Shown: one piece after another, positions 1 through 8,750 of the stretch
How the letters are laid out: every line of letters starts with the position of its first letter
Position numbering within the stretch: the stretch's first letter is position 1
From: Acidimicrobiaceae bacterium
GTDB lineage: Bacteria > Actinomycetota > Acidimicrobiia > Acidimicrobiales > Bog-793
NCBI GenBank assembly: GCA_003139355.1
Contig: PLIM01000177.1
Span: 1-35,942 of the forward strand
Reading direction: 5' to 3'
Length of the DNA: 35,942 bases
Position numbers and translations under genes: made by a program
The notes under the pieces: generated by a model
The model's input: the letters and a program-made list of their open reading frames with translations, nothing else
The model's database searches: none
Told to the model about the DNA's origin: nothing

Positions 1-309
1 TGAGACCGACTTCCGCTGTGGACAGCGCGTGGTGAGACGGCGCTTAAGCCGCGAGCAAGACCTTGATCAGCACGCGAACGGCCAGGTCGGGCCCAAACGT
101 GAAAGCCTCTCCAAGTGGTCTTCACAAAAGACCCAGCTTCATCTTTACCCAAGGGTGTACCGCCGAGAGTGCGTCGTCGCGGCGGACGGCCTTGGTGTCG
201 GCACAAAGCCACTGGTGGTGGACCTGCAGGTCAGGCTACGGTCTCTATCGCGACTTCAACACTGAAGTCTATAAGGCACAGATGAAGACCAGACCAGGAG
301 ATGGCAGCG
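1..309. other. Gene-free left edge
   Basis: I see no coding region I can support here. The short open frames on the plus strand have no family resemblance and overlap each other. The only structure I noticed is a perfect inverted repeat at 252-269 followed by a TATAAG hexamer just upstream of the next gene, listed separately. The end of an upstream gene could lie just outside the window. Confidence 0.5.
252..275 (+). promoter_or_regulatory. Inverted repeat next to a -10-like hexamer
   Basis: GACTTCA (252-258) and TGAAGTC (263-269) form a perfect 7-bp inverted repeat around the 4-nt centre ACAC. TATAAG (270-275) follows directly and could be a -10 element for the zinc-ribbon gene at 310. The arrangement resembles an operator abutting a promoter. 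It could also be a small transcript hairpin. No regulator is identifiable. Confidence 0.35.
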
Positions 310-939
310 ATGATCTGCACGCAATGTGAAGGTGTAATCCCGCAGGGCGCCACCGAATGTCCCCACTGTGGAGCTGCGGTCGTGGTCGCCGAGGCCGTGG
401 CGACAGAGCCGACTGCCCCCCAGACGACGCCGGGACCGGAGCCTGCGCCATGGGCGGCCGCGCCAGCGGCGCCGGTGGCCACGCCGGTGTCGGGCGGGAC
501 CGTAGCGTTCAAGTTCGACGCAAAGAGATGGAGTCAGGCAGATCGAATTGCTGGCGGCGCGACACTCGTCCTTCTCATCTCGCTCTTCCTGGCGTGGTTC
601 AAAGTCAGTTACCTCTTCATCTCCGCGTCAGCGAGCGGGCTCTCGGCCCATGGCTTCCTCTACCTCGTGCTCATCATCTGCCTGGTGGTCCTTGCATATC
701 TGGTCCTCCGAGCCGGCTACGAGCAGTTGCCTTTCAAGTTGCCGTTGGCTCATGAGCCTTTGCTCTTGATCGCGACCTTGGTCAACCTGGTGCTCGTGCT
801 CATCGCGTTCCTCGACAAGCCCGGTGGACCCGGTGTGGGCTGGGACTTCGGCGCTTTCCTTGCTCTGGTGGCAGCAGTGGTCGCCGCGGCGCCTCTGGGC
901 ATTCCGGCCATCAAGGCACGTAGGAGCGCAGCCAAGTAA
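310..939 (+). CDS. Zinc-ribbon membrane protein, function unknown
   Basis: A 209-residue protein. The N-terminus carries two Cys-x2-Cys knuckles (CTQC and CPHC, roughly residues 3-21), a short zinc ribbon of the kind found at the start of many uncharacterised bacterial membrane proteins. An Ala/Pro-rich linker to about residue 60 leads into four predicted membrane helices, with short charged loops and a basic tail (IKARRSAAK). I chose the ATG at 310 because AGGAG at 296-300 sits 9 nt upstream of it. The in-frame ATG at 301 directly abuts that ribosome site and is less likely. The gene stands alone, convergent with qcrB, and no specific function can be assigned. Confidence 0.8.
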   Translation: MICTQCEGVIPQGATECPHCGAAVVVAEAVATEPTAPQTTPGPEPAPWAAAPAAPVATPVSGGTVAFKFDAKRWSQADRIAGGATLVLLISLFLAWFKVSYLFISASASGLSAHGFLYLVLIICLVVLAYLVLRAGYEQLPFKLPLAHEPLLLIATLVNLVLVLIAFLDKPGGPGVGWDFGAFLALVAAVVAAAPLGIPAIKARRSAAK

Positions 940-1028
940 CCCCTCGGCGCCGCCGACCAGCTTTGCCACAGCCCACCGCCAGGTTCGAGCATGCCCGGCG
1001 GGGATGCAGCAGGATGCAGCGGCAGGGC

Positions 1029-2588
1029 TCAGCGGTAGTCGCGAGGAATCCGGAAGATACCGCCCCGAGGACGGTCGCTTGTGTCGGGGGCGGGTTCTTC
1101 CGGCCGCGATTGCGCCGGGCTGTCGTCGCTCACAACCGGGATGCCCGCCATCGCCGGGACGAACTCGACATCTTCGTCGAGGGGCAGCGGATCCACTCTG
1201 GGCACGGCGTCGCCAGGACGCTGATCGGCACGGACGGTCGTGTAGCCGCCCACCGCCGAACGTAGGACGATGTTCGCACGCTTGCGCTGGCCGGCGGTCG
1301 GCACACTCTGCATCTCCTTGCAGATGCGGTAGGTGACCGGGAACACGATCAAAGGCACCGCGATCGCTAGGAAGCGGAAGGACGTCAGAACGACGTTCAG
1401 CGAGATCGACAGATAGTTCGCCAGCACGTCTGTGGCGCTTGCGCCCAACAGCACGAAGTAGAACGAGAACACGGCAGCGCCGAACGCGGTGCGTTTCGGC
1501 CGGTCCCTCGGACGATCCAGGATCTGGTGCTCCGCGTGGTCACCGGTCAGTCTCGCCTCGATGAACGGCCACATCTGCAAGACGCCGAAGGTGATGCCCG
1601 GTAGGAGGATCGCGGGAAAGAACACGTTGGGGATCATGTGCCCGAAGCCCACGATCTCCCAGCTCGGCATGATACGAAGCGCCCCGTCGAGCCAGCCCAT
1701 GTACCAGTCCGGCTGCACGGCGTAGCTCACCTTGTACGGCACGTACGGGCCGTAGAGCCAGACCGGGTTGATCTGGAACAACGCGCTCAGGATGCCCGTG
1801 ACCGCGACCGTGAGGAACATGAAACCGGTCGTTTTTGCAATGAAGGTGGGCCACAGAGGCGACCCGACAACGTTGCGGGGTGTATGGCCGCGTCCGGGGA
1901 ACTGTGTGTGCTTCTGGCGGACGAGCATCCCGAGATGGGCGCCGATGAGCGCCACCATGATCGCCGGCAGGACCAGCACGTGGAGTATGTAGAACCTCGG
2001 GACGATCGAGTTACCCGGGAAATTGCCGCCAAAGAGGAAGAAGGCCGCGTAGCTGCCGATGAGCGGGATCGACTCCACGATCGAGAAGGAGATCCGGATG
2101 CCCGTGCCGGAGACGAGGTCGTCGGGCAGCGAGTAGCCGAGGAAGCCGTTGAAGATCGCGAGGATGAGCAGAGTCGACCCCACGATCCAGTTGAGCTCGC
2201 GAGGCTTGCGGAATGCTCCGGTGAAGAAGATCCGAAGCATATGGACGACGATCGAGCCTACGAAGATGTTCGCCGCCCAGTGGTGCATCTGGCGCATCAG
2301 CAGGCCGTCGCGTACGGCGAAGCTCAAGTTGAGCGTCGAGGCAAACGCCTCCGAGACAGGCTGTCCGCGAAGCGGCGCGTATGTGCCCTCGTAGATGACG
2401 ACTTTGCTCGACGGGACGAAATACAAGGTGAGGAAGACTCCTGTCCCGAGAAGCACGATGAACGAGTAGAGAGCGACCTCACCGATCAGGAACGACCAGT
2501 GGTCCGGGAAGATCTTGTTGAGCATCTTGCGGCCCGAGCCCGAGATCCCGAGCCGCTCGTCGAACCAGGTGAAGAGTGCGTCAATCAT
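1029..2588 (-). CDS. qcrB: Cytochrome bc complex cytochrome b subunit QcrB
   Basis: A 519-residue membrane subunit of the menaquinol:cytochrome c reductase, carrying the two b hemes and the quinol sites. The first heme-ligand pair is in MHHWAANIFVGSIVVH (His spacing 14) and the second in LHVLVLPAIMVALIGAH (spacing 15), the b6-like spacing usual in actinobacteria. The Qo-site tetrapeptide reads PDWY, a variant of PEWY. A hydrophilic tail of about 100 residues, rich in Pro, Asp and Arg, follows the last helix, as in other actinobacterial QcrB proteins. The ATG at 2588 overlaps the qcrA stop by 8 bp (ATGATTGA), which argues for translational coupling and against a longer reading frame beginning at 2723. 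It is the last gene of ctaE-qcrC-qcrA-qcrB. Confidence 0.96.
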   Translation of the reverse strand: MIDALFTWFDERLGISGSGRKMLNKIFPDHWSFLIGEVALYSFIVLLGTGVFLTLYFVPSSKVVIYEGTYAPLRGQPVSEAFASTLNLSFAVRDGLLMRQMHHWAANIFVGSIVVHMLRIFFTGAFRKPRELNWIVGSTLLILAIFNGFLGYSLPDDLVSGTGIRISFSIVESIPLIGSYAAFFLFGGNFPGNSIVPRFYILHVLVLPAIMVALIGAHLGMLVRQKHTQFPGRGHTPRNVVGSPLWPTFIAKTTGFMFLTVAVTGILSALFQINPVWLYGPYVPYKVSYAVQPDWYMGWLDGALRIMPSWEIVGFGHMIPNVFFPAILLPGITFGVLQMWPFIEARLTGDHAEHQILDRPRDRPKRTAFGAAVFSFYFVLLGASATDVLANYLSISLNVVLTSFRFLAIAVPLIVFPVTYRICKEMQSVPTAGQRKRANIVLRSAVGGYTTVRADQRPGDAVPRVDPLPLDEDVEFVPAMAGIPVVSDDSPAQSRPEEPAPDTSDRPRGGIFRIPRDYR

Positions 2589-3573
2589 TGCCCCGCTCCC
2601 AGTACCCCGGTCCCACGGGTTCGTCGTAGCCGTCCTGGGCGCGGAAATAGCCGTCGTCGTCGATGTAGAGCGGAAGCTGAGGCAACGGCCGCGGGGCCGG
2701 CCCGAAAATGGGAATGGCGGCATCGGTGACGTCGAACAGGGACTGGTGGCAGGGACACAGCATCTTCTTCGTGAGCTCCTGGTACAGGCCCACGGGGCAA
2801 CCGGCGTGCGTGCAGACCTTCGAGAAGGCGATGTAGCCCTGCGGCGCCCAGGTCGCCCGCTGCTTGGCGAACTGTGGCGGGGGCGTGAGGTAACCGCTGG
2901 CAGGCGGGGTGTCCACCCGGATCAACATCGTCTGCGAATAGGCACCACCGATGTCGTCCGGAGGGAAGACCGTGGTGAAGCCTCCCACCTCGAGGTCGCC
3001 CGTCTTGATCCTGCGGCCGGTGATGTCGACGAGGTAGGAGCCGCGACGCCAGGCGGTCTGACGGAGGGTCTTGCCCGGGAGCGGGCCGAGCGACCTGATG
3101 AACGGGAAGGCGAGCACCACACCGAGAATCCCGGACGCGAGGCCGAGGGCCTTGACAAGGAAGCCCCGGCGCTCGACGGCCACCTTCCCGCGACTCGCGA
3201 AGTCCTCTATGAACACCTCACGCTGAGCCTGGGTCGGTGCGAGGCTGTGCCGGGACTCCGAGAACGGACCTCTCGGCATCAGGTACTTGCCCCAGATCAC
3301 CATCCCGTAGCCGAGGCCTCCAAAGCCGACGGAAAACGTGATCGCGAGCCAGAAGTTGGAGTAGTTCTGCCAATAGGCCGCGCCAAAGCCGGCGAAGCCG
3401 ACGGCTGCCATCAAGAACCCCGAACCCGCCACGATCTCGGCCCGACGCGGGTTCTTCGCTGCTATCTGGAACTGCGGCGCGTCGGCGCGGACCGAGGCGA
3501 CCGGGATCCTCACCCGGCGAGGCGAGGCACCTGGTTCCCCTGATCCCGCGGCGGCTTCAGTGTCGTCAGGCAT
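2581..3573 (-). CDS. qcrA: Rieske iron-sulfur subunit QcrA
   Basis: A 330-residue Rieske [2Fe-2S] subunit that passes electrons from quinol at QcrB to QcrC. The cluster motifs are CTHAGC (C254, H256, C259) and CPCH (C273, C275, H276). C254, H256, C273 and H276 would bind the cluster, with C259 and C275 as the family disulfide. Three membrane helices precede the Rieske domain (roughly residues 65-90, 100-125 and 160-185), the actinobacterial arrangement rather than a single anchor. The ATG at 3573 overlaps the qcrC stop by 8 bp (ATGCCTGA) and has GGGAG 7 nt upstream. The Rieske domain is normally a Tat substrate, and tatA lies about 12 kb away in this window. Confidence 0.96.
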   Translation of the reverse strand: MPDDTEAAAGSGEPGASPRRVRIPVASVRADAPQFQIAAKNPRRAEIVAGSGFLMAAVGFAGFGAAYWQNYSNFWLAITFSVGFGGLGYGMVIWGKYLMPRGPFSESRHSLAPTQAQREVFIEDFASRGKVAVERRGFLVKALGLASGILGVVLAFPFIRSLGPLPGKTLRQTAWRRGSYLVDITGRRIKTGDLEVGGFTTVFPPDDIGGAYSQTMLIRVDTPPASGYLTPPPQFAKQRATWAPQGYIAFSKVCTHAGCPVGLYQELTKKMLCPCHQSLFDVTDAAIPIFGPAPRPLPQLPLYIDDDGYFRAQDGYDEPVGPGYWERGND

Positions 3574-4504
3574 GTGCGAGCTCCCGGTGATCGTCTCCAC
3601 CCTCGCCGTCTTCGTCGCCATCGGGGCCCTCAGGGCCGTCGTGGCCGTCGTGCTCCCCGTCTTCTTCGGTCTCGGCGCGGTCACCGACCCAGAGCGCTGC
3701 TAGCAAGCAAAGACCAACGCCGACGAACAGGCCGACAAAGCCCTCCGCGACCGGCCCGACACCTCCGAGAGAGAGCCCCCCGGGGCTGACGGGGCGTTGG
3801 ATGTCCTTCACGACATAACCAACTATGTCGACGACCTGCGCGGGCGAGATGGTTCCGGGCCCAAAGCGGGGCATGTTGCCTGGGCCGGTCCGGATCGCCT
3901 CCCAGACCATCGTCTTGGTGACGCCGTGCAGCGGAGGTGCCTGGATCCCGCCTGCGAGCGCGTCGCCGGCGCCTGTGATCGTGTGGCATGGCGCGCAGTT
4001 GAGCGCGAACATGCTGAACCCCTCGGCCACGTTCGCATGCGAGATGTCAAGGCCCGAAGGGACTCCCGGGTCGCCTGGCAACGCCGGCGCCAAGGAGGTC
4101 ACATATCGCACAATCTCGAGAACTTGGGCGCGGTCGAACTTTGCCGGCTTGCGCTCAGGCTCGGCCGTCGGCTCAGCGAGCGGCATCCAGCCGCTCGAAA
4201 GCCACAGATCGACCGTCGCTCCACCGACGCCGAGCAGCGGTGGTGCCCGGTCGCCTCCTGAGGCATCGATTCCGTGGCAGGTGGAGCAGTTCTCCACAAA
4301 CAGGGTGCGGCCGCCAGCCAGCTGATTTGCAGCTGCCGGGCTGTCCTGGCTCGTCAGGCTGGTGGCATCGACCTCGGTCGAGTTCCCGCTCGGGTAGACC
4401 TCGGCACGGCCTCCACCCAGCAGGAACACGCCGACGAAGCTCGCCGACACGAGGAGCGCCAAACTCAGAAGGGCGCGCCGCCAAGTCGCGTGGGAGGCGG
4501 TCAC
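3566..4504 (-). CDS. qcrC: Diheme cytochrome c subunit QcrC
   Basis: About 312 residues. It has an N-terminal membrane helix (about residues 10-32), two c-type heme motifs (CSTCH near residue 70 and CAPCH near residue 170), and a C-terminal helix followed by an acidic tail rich in Asp, Glu and Gly. Two tandem cytochrome c domains identify the actinobacterial QcrC, which replaces a soluble cytochrome c and wires the bc complex directly to the aa3 oxidase. I chose the GTG at 4504 because it overlaps the ctaE stop as GTGA. An ATG 12 codons upstream (4540) is possible, and neither has a strong ribosome site. The start is therefore less certain than the identity. Confidence 0.93.
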   Translation of the reverse strand: MTASHATWRRALLSLALLVSASFVGVFLLGGGRAEVYPSGNSTEVDATSLTSQDSPAAANQLAGGRTLFVENCSTCHGIDASGGDRAPPLLGVGGATVDLWLSSGWMPLAEPTAEPERKPAKFDRAQVLEIVRYVTSLAPALPGDPGVPSGLDISHANVAEGFSMFALNCAPCHTITGAGDALAGGIQAPPLHGVTKTMVWEAIRTGPGNMPRFGPGTISPAQVVDIVGYVVKDIQRPVSPGGLSLGGVGPVAEGFVGLFVGVGLCLLAALWVGDRAETEEDGEHDGHDGPEGPDGDEDGEGGDDHRELAHA

Positions 4505-5115
4505 GAGAGTAGGAACAGGGCGCTGAACAGCCCGACCCATACGAAGTCGACGAAGTGCCAGTAGTAGCTGACGGCCTGGAACACGGCGGTCTCACCGGGG
4601 TCGCCGCCCTTGATGGAGCCGGCGAGACGCCCGAAGAGGGCGATCATGGCCACGAGCCCGAGAAGGACGTGAAGCCCGTGAAGGCCGCTCATTATGTAGA
4701 AGAGCGAGCCATAGGCATTGGTGTGCGCCCTGAAGGGAAGCGTCTTCCATTCGTAGGCCTGGTTCGCGAGAAACGCAGTTCCGAGGACAAAGCTCGTGAT
4801 GATCCAGTTGCGTGCCTTCTTGTACTCCCCACGCTCTTGCGCCCACACGCCGAGCTGGAAGGTCGGGCTGGAGGCCAGAAGGACGACAGTGAAGATCAGC
4901 GCCTGGATCGTGTCGAGGTGCCTTCCGGAAGGAAACGTCCCCGGTGGGGGCCACACCGGCATGTTGTGGGCACGGATCGTGAAGAACGCCGCGAAAAGCC
5001 CGCTGAAGAACATGAACTCCGAGCCAAGCCAGACGACTACGCCAACGGCGAGCATTTGAGGCCCCCCCGGACGCTGTCGGCTGTGCGGGCGCGGCAGTAC
5101 AACTGCATCGCTCAC
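4501..5115 (-). CDS. ctaE: Cytochrome c oxidase subunit III
   Basis: A 204-residue aa3-type oxidase subunit III with five or more predicted helices. Family signatures include the early GSEFMFFSGLFAAFF segment, the NQAYEW segment, the MSGLHGLHVLLGL helix and the final SYYWHFVDFVWVGLFSALF helix. GTG 5115 is preferred because AAGAAG, close to a consensus ribosome site, lies 6 nt upstream. A GTG at 5163 would add 16 non-conserved residues. It is first in the operon with qcrCAB, the standard actinobacterial arrangement that links oxidase and bc complex. The gene is divergent from hemE across an 89-bp gap. Confidence 0.94.
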   Translation of the reverse strand: MSDAVVLPRPHSRQRPGGPQMLAVGVVVWLGSEFMFFSGLFAAFFTIRAHNMPVWPPPGTFPSGRHLDTIQALIFTVVLLASSPTFQLGVWAQERGEYKKARNWIITSFVLGTAFLANQAYEWKTLPFRAHTNAYGSLFYIMSGLHGLHVLLGLVAMIALFGRLAGSIKGGDPGETAVFQAVSYYWHFVDFVWVGLFSALFLLS

Positions 5116-5192
5116 GGTGTACTTCTTAGTCGAATTGCACCTCGCGAATCCAGCAGCCAGCACGGCGAATGTGGCTTGTTCGAGGGCCGAGA

Positions 5193-5204
5193 TACTGTCG
5201 TGCC
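5193..5204 (+). promoter_or_regulatory. Candidate leaderless promoter of hemE
   Basis: TACTGT at 5193-5198 fits the actinobacterial -10 consensus TAnnnT and ends 6 nt before the hemE GTG at 5205. Transcription would therefore begin at or next to the start codon. No convincing -35 hexamer is visible at the usual distance. Confidence 0.5.
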
Positions 5205-6260
5205 GTGCAGGTCGTCGATTCGCCTTTCCTTCGGGCGTGTCGCTGCTCGTCTGCCGAGCTCACACCGGTGTGGTTCATGCGTCAGGCGGGCAGGTCGCTT
5301 CCCGAATATCGCCGCCTGCGCGGAGACGGCGACATCCTGGACGCGATCGCCAAGCCCGAGCTCGCCGCCGAGCTCACACTTCAACCGGTACGACGTTACG
5401 GCGTCGATGCCGCCATCCTGTTCTCCGACATCGTCGTGCCGCTCGCCGCGATCGGAGTCGGGGTCGAGATCGTGACAGGACGGGGGCCGGTGATCGACCG
5501 ACCTTTTCGCAAGTACGAGGACCTGAGGCGTCTTCGGCCCTTGGAACCCGAGGCTGACCTGGCGTACGTGCTCGAGACCATTCGCATGGTCGTGGGCGAG
5601 TTGAACGTCCCTTTGATCGGATTTGCCGGCGCTCCATTCACCCTGGCGAGCTACCTGGTGGAAGGTGGTCCTTCGCGGACATTTGCCCGCACCAAGGCTC
5701 TCATGCACGGCGAGCCCGAGCTGTGGCATCAGGTCGTCGACCGTCTTGCTGACATCGCACTGGCAACGCTGAGGGCCCAGGTCAAGGCCGGCGCGTCCGC
5801 GATCCAGCTCTTCGACAGCTGGGCCGGAGCACTCTCTCCCTCGGATTACGAAACCTTTGCCCTGCCCGCCTCGCGCAAGGTGCTCGAGGGCATGGGCGAC
5901 CTCGGCGTGCCCAGGATCCATTTCGGCGTCGGCACCGGCGAGCTGCTCGCGCTCATGTCCGAGGCGGGAGCAGACGTTGTAGGTGTCGACTGGCGCGTGC
6001 CGCTGGATGTCGCCCGGCGTCGCATCGGTGCCGGAAAAGCGGTCCAAGGCAACTTGGACCCGGCTGTCTGCCTTGCGCCGGCCGGCGTCGTGATCGAGGA
6101 GGCGACCAAGGTCCTACAGGACGCGGGCGGCGAGCCGGGCCACATCTTCAACCTCGGACATGGCGTCCTGCCCGAGACCGATCCCGGAGTGCTCGCCCAG
6201 GTGGTCGAGACGGTCCATAATTGGCGGCCGGGCACGCCCTCGGGTGAGGTGGCCGGCTGA
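5205..6260 (+). CDS. hemE: Uroporphyrinogen decarboxylase
   Basis: A 351-residue cytosolic enzyme that decarboxylates uroporphyrinogen III to coproporphyrinogen III. The family signature [17 protein letters not shown] is at the N-terminus, with the substrate-binding Arg and Asp regions ([14 protein letters not shown]) and the conserved [16 protein letters not shown] segment following. The C-terminal [13 protein letters not shown] motif is intact. GTG 5205 is preferred over ATG 5169 because the shorter protein starts at the usual DSPFLRAC position and a -10-like hexamer lies 6 nt upstream. It is first in the run hemE-hemH-hemY-lnt, and its stop overlaps the hemH ATG by one base. Confidence 0.96.
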   Translation: MQVVDSPFLRACRCSSAELTPVWFMRQAGRSLPEYRRLRGDGDILDAIAKPELAAELTLQPVRRYGVDAAILFSDIVVPLAAIGVGVEIVTGRGPVIDRPFRKYEDLRRLRPLEPEADLAYVLETIRMVVGELNVPLIGFAGAPFTLASYLVEGGPSRTFARTKALMHGEPELWHQVVDRLADIALATLRAQVKAGASAIQLFDSWAGALSPSDYETFALPASRKVLEGMGDLGVPRIHFGVGTGELLALMSEAGADVVGVDWRVPLDVARRRIGAGKAVQGNLDPAVCLAPAGVVIEEATKVLQDAGGEPGHIFNLGHGVLPETDPGVLAQVVETVHNWRPGTPSGEVAG

Positions 6261-7207
6261 TGATAACCGCTTCGGGACGAGTCGGGGTCCTCGTCATGGC
6301 CTACGGCAGCCCCTCCTCGCCCGGACAGATCGAGGCGTTCTACACCGACGTCCGACGCGGACGTCCACCGAGTGCCGGCCAGTTGGCCGACCTGATCCGG
6401 CGCTACGAGGCGATCGGCGGAATCTCTCCGCTCTCGCGGCGCACCGCCGAGCAGGTGGCAGGGATCCAGCAGCAGTTGGAGCTCCGTTTTCCTGGCCGCT
6501 ACCTGTGCGCCCTCGGGAACAAGCACTCCGAGCCCCGGATCGAGCACGTGATCGAGAACTTCGCGCGACAAGGAGTGCGCGACCTCGTCGGGCTCGTCCT
6601 CGCGCCCCATTACTCGCGAGGCAGCGTCGGCGAGTACCTGGATCGTGCGACCGAGCGGGCGGCCGATCTCGGCATGTCCGCCGCGTTCGTCGAGCATTGG
6701 CACGATCACCCGGCGCTGGTCGAGCTTCTCGCCGGACGGGTGGTCCACGCGCTCGACGCGCTTGGGCCTGCTGGCAAGCTCGCTCGGGCGAACGACGAAC
6801 TTCTTCTCCTGGTAACCGCTCACAGCCTTCCGGTTCGCGTCGTCGCCGACGGCGACCCGTATGCGGACCAGCTGCGGCGCAGCGGTGAACTGGTGGCTTC
6901 AGCCTCGGGGCTCGGCCGCTGGGAAGTCGGCTGGCAGAGCGCCGGCCGGACGCCCGAGCCCTGGCTGGGCCCGGACATCCTCGACCGGCTGCGGGCACTG
7001 CCGAATGAGAAGGTGCACGCCGTGGTGGTCTGCCCGGCTGGTTTCACCTCGGATCACATCGAGATCCTCTACGACCTCGACATCGAGGCGAGCCGCGTCG
7101 CCGCCGAGTCGGGTGTGGCATTTACGCGGACCGCGTCGTTGAACGCCGAGCCGAGGATGTGTGCCGCGCTGGCCGATCTGGTCGTCGGTTGTGCGGAGAA
7201 GCTCTAG
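6260..7207 (+). CDS. hemH: Ferrochelatase (coproporphyrin type likely)
   Basis: A 315-residue protein that inserts ferrous iron into a porphyrin. H188 in TAHSLP and E268 in SDHIEILYD match the metal-site His and Glu of Bacillus subtilis ferrochelatase in motif and spacing. The N-terminal LVMAYGSP and the APHYSRGS loop are also family hallmarks. In Actinomycetota this enzyme normally acts on coproporphyrin III (CpfC), and the adjacent hemY-type flavin oxidase fits that route. The start overlaps the hemE stop (TGATG). The protein lacks any C-terminal membrane anchor. Confidence 0.95.
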   Translation: MITASGRVGVLVMAYGSPSSPGQIEAFYTDVRRGRPPSAGQLADLIRRYEAIGGISPLSRRTAEQVAGIQQQLELRFPGRYLCALGNKHSEPRIEHVIENFARQGVRDLVGLVLAPHYSRGSVGEYLDRATERAADLGMSAAFVEHWHDHPALVELLAGRVVHALDALGPAGKLARANDELLLLVTAHSLPVRVVADGDPYADQLRRSGELVASASGLGRWEVGWQSAGRTPEPWLGPDILDRLRALPNEKVHAVVVCPAGFTSDHIEILYDLDIEASRVAAESGVAFTRTASLNAEPRMCAALADLVVGCAEKL

Positions 7208-7211
7208 GCCG

Positions 7212-8750
7212 ATGAGCCGGGTCGTTGTCGTCGTAGGCGGTGGGATCAGCGGGCTCGCCGCAGCTCGTGTTCTCGCCGGTGCACTTCCTACCAGCGTCGA
7301 GCGCCAGCACGGCGCTGGCAACCCGGCCGGCGGCCCCGACATCGAGGTCGTGGTGCTGGAATCCGATGACCGTTTCGGGGGCAAGATCCTTTCGGGTGAG
7401 TTCCGGGGTCGCCCGGTTGATTTCGGTCCCGACAACTTCCTGACCCGGAACCCGAGCGCGGCGGAGCTGTGCTGCCAACTCGGAATCGGCGACGATCTCG
7501 TGGCACCGGCGACAAGCTCGGCATCGGTGGTCGCGCGGGGACGGCTCCAACCGCTGCCCTCCGGGCTCATTCTCGGACTGCCCCCCGACTTGATGGCTCT
7601 CGCCCGGTCGCGGATCGTCAGCGGTCGGGGCCTTGCCCGAGCGGCGCTCGATCTTCTGGCCCTGGGCAAACCCATTTCGGCCTCGAGCCTGGGTCTTTCA
7701 CCGGAGGAGAATGCTGCGAACGGCCACCTCTCGAAAGGCAGCGTCGGGGCAAGCGACCCGGGCGGGCCCGAGTGGAGCGCCGGCTCGGCCCTCCAGCGCC
7801 GGCTTGGCCGGGAGATAGTCGAGCGCCTCGTCGATCCCTTGCTCGGCGGCATCAACGCCGGTGGCACCGACCAGCTGTCGCTCGCCGTCGTGGCCCCCCA
7901 GGTGGCGCGGGCTCTCGTCGGTCATCGCAGCGTGACTCACGCGCTCAGGCGCTTGGCCCGGGCCACGCCTGCAAGATCGGCGGGCGACATCGCCGAGTCA
8001 AGGCCGTTCTTCCTCGGAGTCCGGGGGGGAATCGGCCAGATGGTCGACGCGCTGGTCGCGGACCTGCAGGCTCGAGCCGTGAAACTCCGAACCGGTGCAG
8101 CAGTCACGGCTCTCCGGCGAACCAAGGACCGCTACGAGCTCGAAACGCCGAGTGGGACGGTCGTGGCAGACGGCATCGTGCTGGCGATACCCGGGTATGC
8201 CGCCGCGCGGCTGCTCGTCGATAGCGCCCCGGTGGCAGCGGCCGAGCTCGGCTCGATCCCGCACTCCACCGTTGCGCTCGTGACGCTCGCCTGGCTCTCG
8301 GGTGCGATCCCCACGCTTCCGCAAGGGAGCGGGTTCCTCGTACCCCGCTGCGAGGGCCTGATCGTCACCGGCTGCACTTTCCTGTCGGCCAAGTGGCCGC
8401 ACGCGGCTGCACCCGGGGAAGTTGTCGTCCGTGCCTCGACCGGGCGCTACCGCGACGAACGATCCTCGTCGATATCCGACGAGGAGCTCGTCGAACGGGT
8501 GCTCGGCGAACTGCAGGAGCTGATCGGCACCTCGGCACCCCCGCTTGCCAGCCTGGTTCAGCGCTGGCCCCGGGCTTTCCCGCAGTACCTGCCCGGACAC
8601 CTGCGGAAGATCGAACGAGCACGTGCGGCACTCGGCGAGCTACCTGCGCTCGGGCTCGCGGGCCCATCGCTGGGCGGGATCGGGATCCCGGCATGCTTGA
8701 CAAGTGGCGAGCAAGCTGCCGTGGAGGTTCTCGATCGCCTACGCGAATGA
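7212..8750 (+). CDS. hemY: FAD-dependent coproporphyrinogen/protoporphyrinogen oxidase
   Basis: A 512-residue flavoprotein. It opens with a Rossmann dinucleotide motif (VVVVGGGISGLAAARVL). The family FAD-contact C-terminus (GPSLGGIGIPACLTSGEQAA) is present, as is the DPLLGGINAG segment. It oxidises coproporphyrinogen III or protoporphyrinogen IX to the porphyrin, and in Actinomycetota the coproporphyrinogen activity (CgoX) is expected. Two insertions make it longer than the roughly 470 residues of the Bacillus enzyme: about 20 residues between the first strand/helix and the second strand, and a Gly/Ser-rich stretch near residues 165-190. ATG 7212 lies 4 nt after the hemH stop. No chdC (hemQ) gene is in the window. 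Confidence 0.93.
   Translation: MSRVVVVVGGGISGLAAARVLAGALPTSVERQHGAGNPAGGPDIEVVVLESDDRFGGKILSGEFRGRPVDFGPDNFLTRNPSAAELCCQLGIGDDLVAPATSSASVVARGRLQPLPSGLILGLPPDLMALARSRIVSGRGLARAALDLLALGKPISASSLGLSPEENAANGHLSKGSVGASDPGGPEWSAGSALQRRLGREIVERLVDPLLGGINAGGTDQLSLAVVAPQVARALVGHRSVTHALRRLARATPARSAGDIAESRPFFLGVRGGIGQMVDALVADLQARAVKLRTGAAVTALRRTKDRYELETPSGTVVADGIVLAIPGYAAARLLVDSAPVAAAELGSIPHSTVALVTLAWLSGAIPTLPQGSGFLVPRCEGLIVTGCTFLSAKWPHAAAPGEVVVRASTGRYRDERSSSISDEELVERVLGELQELIGTSAPPLASLVQRWPRAFPQYLPGHLRKIERARAALGELPALGLAGPSLGGIGIPACLTSGEQAAVEVLDRLRE

Noticed and set aside
29-329. Two short overlapping plus-strand frames at the left edge
   Set aside because: No ribosome sites, no recognisable domain, and mutually overlapping.
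1638-2729. 363-codon open frame on the plus strand opposite qcrB
   Set aside because: The product is a low-complexity charged sequence with no family resemblance. QcrB on the other strand has all heme ligands.
5112-6047. 311-codon minus-strand frame opposite hemE
   Set aside because: A GC-driven shadow of a complete hemE gene.
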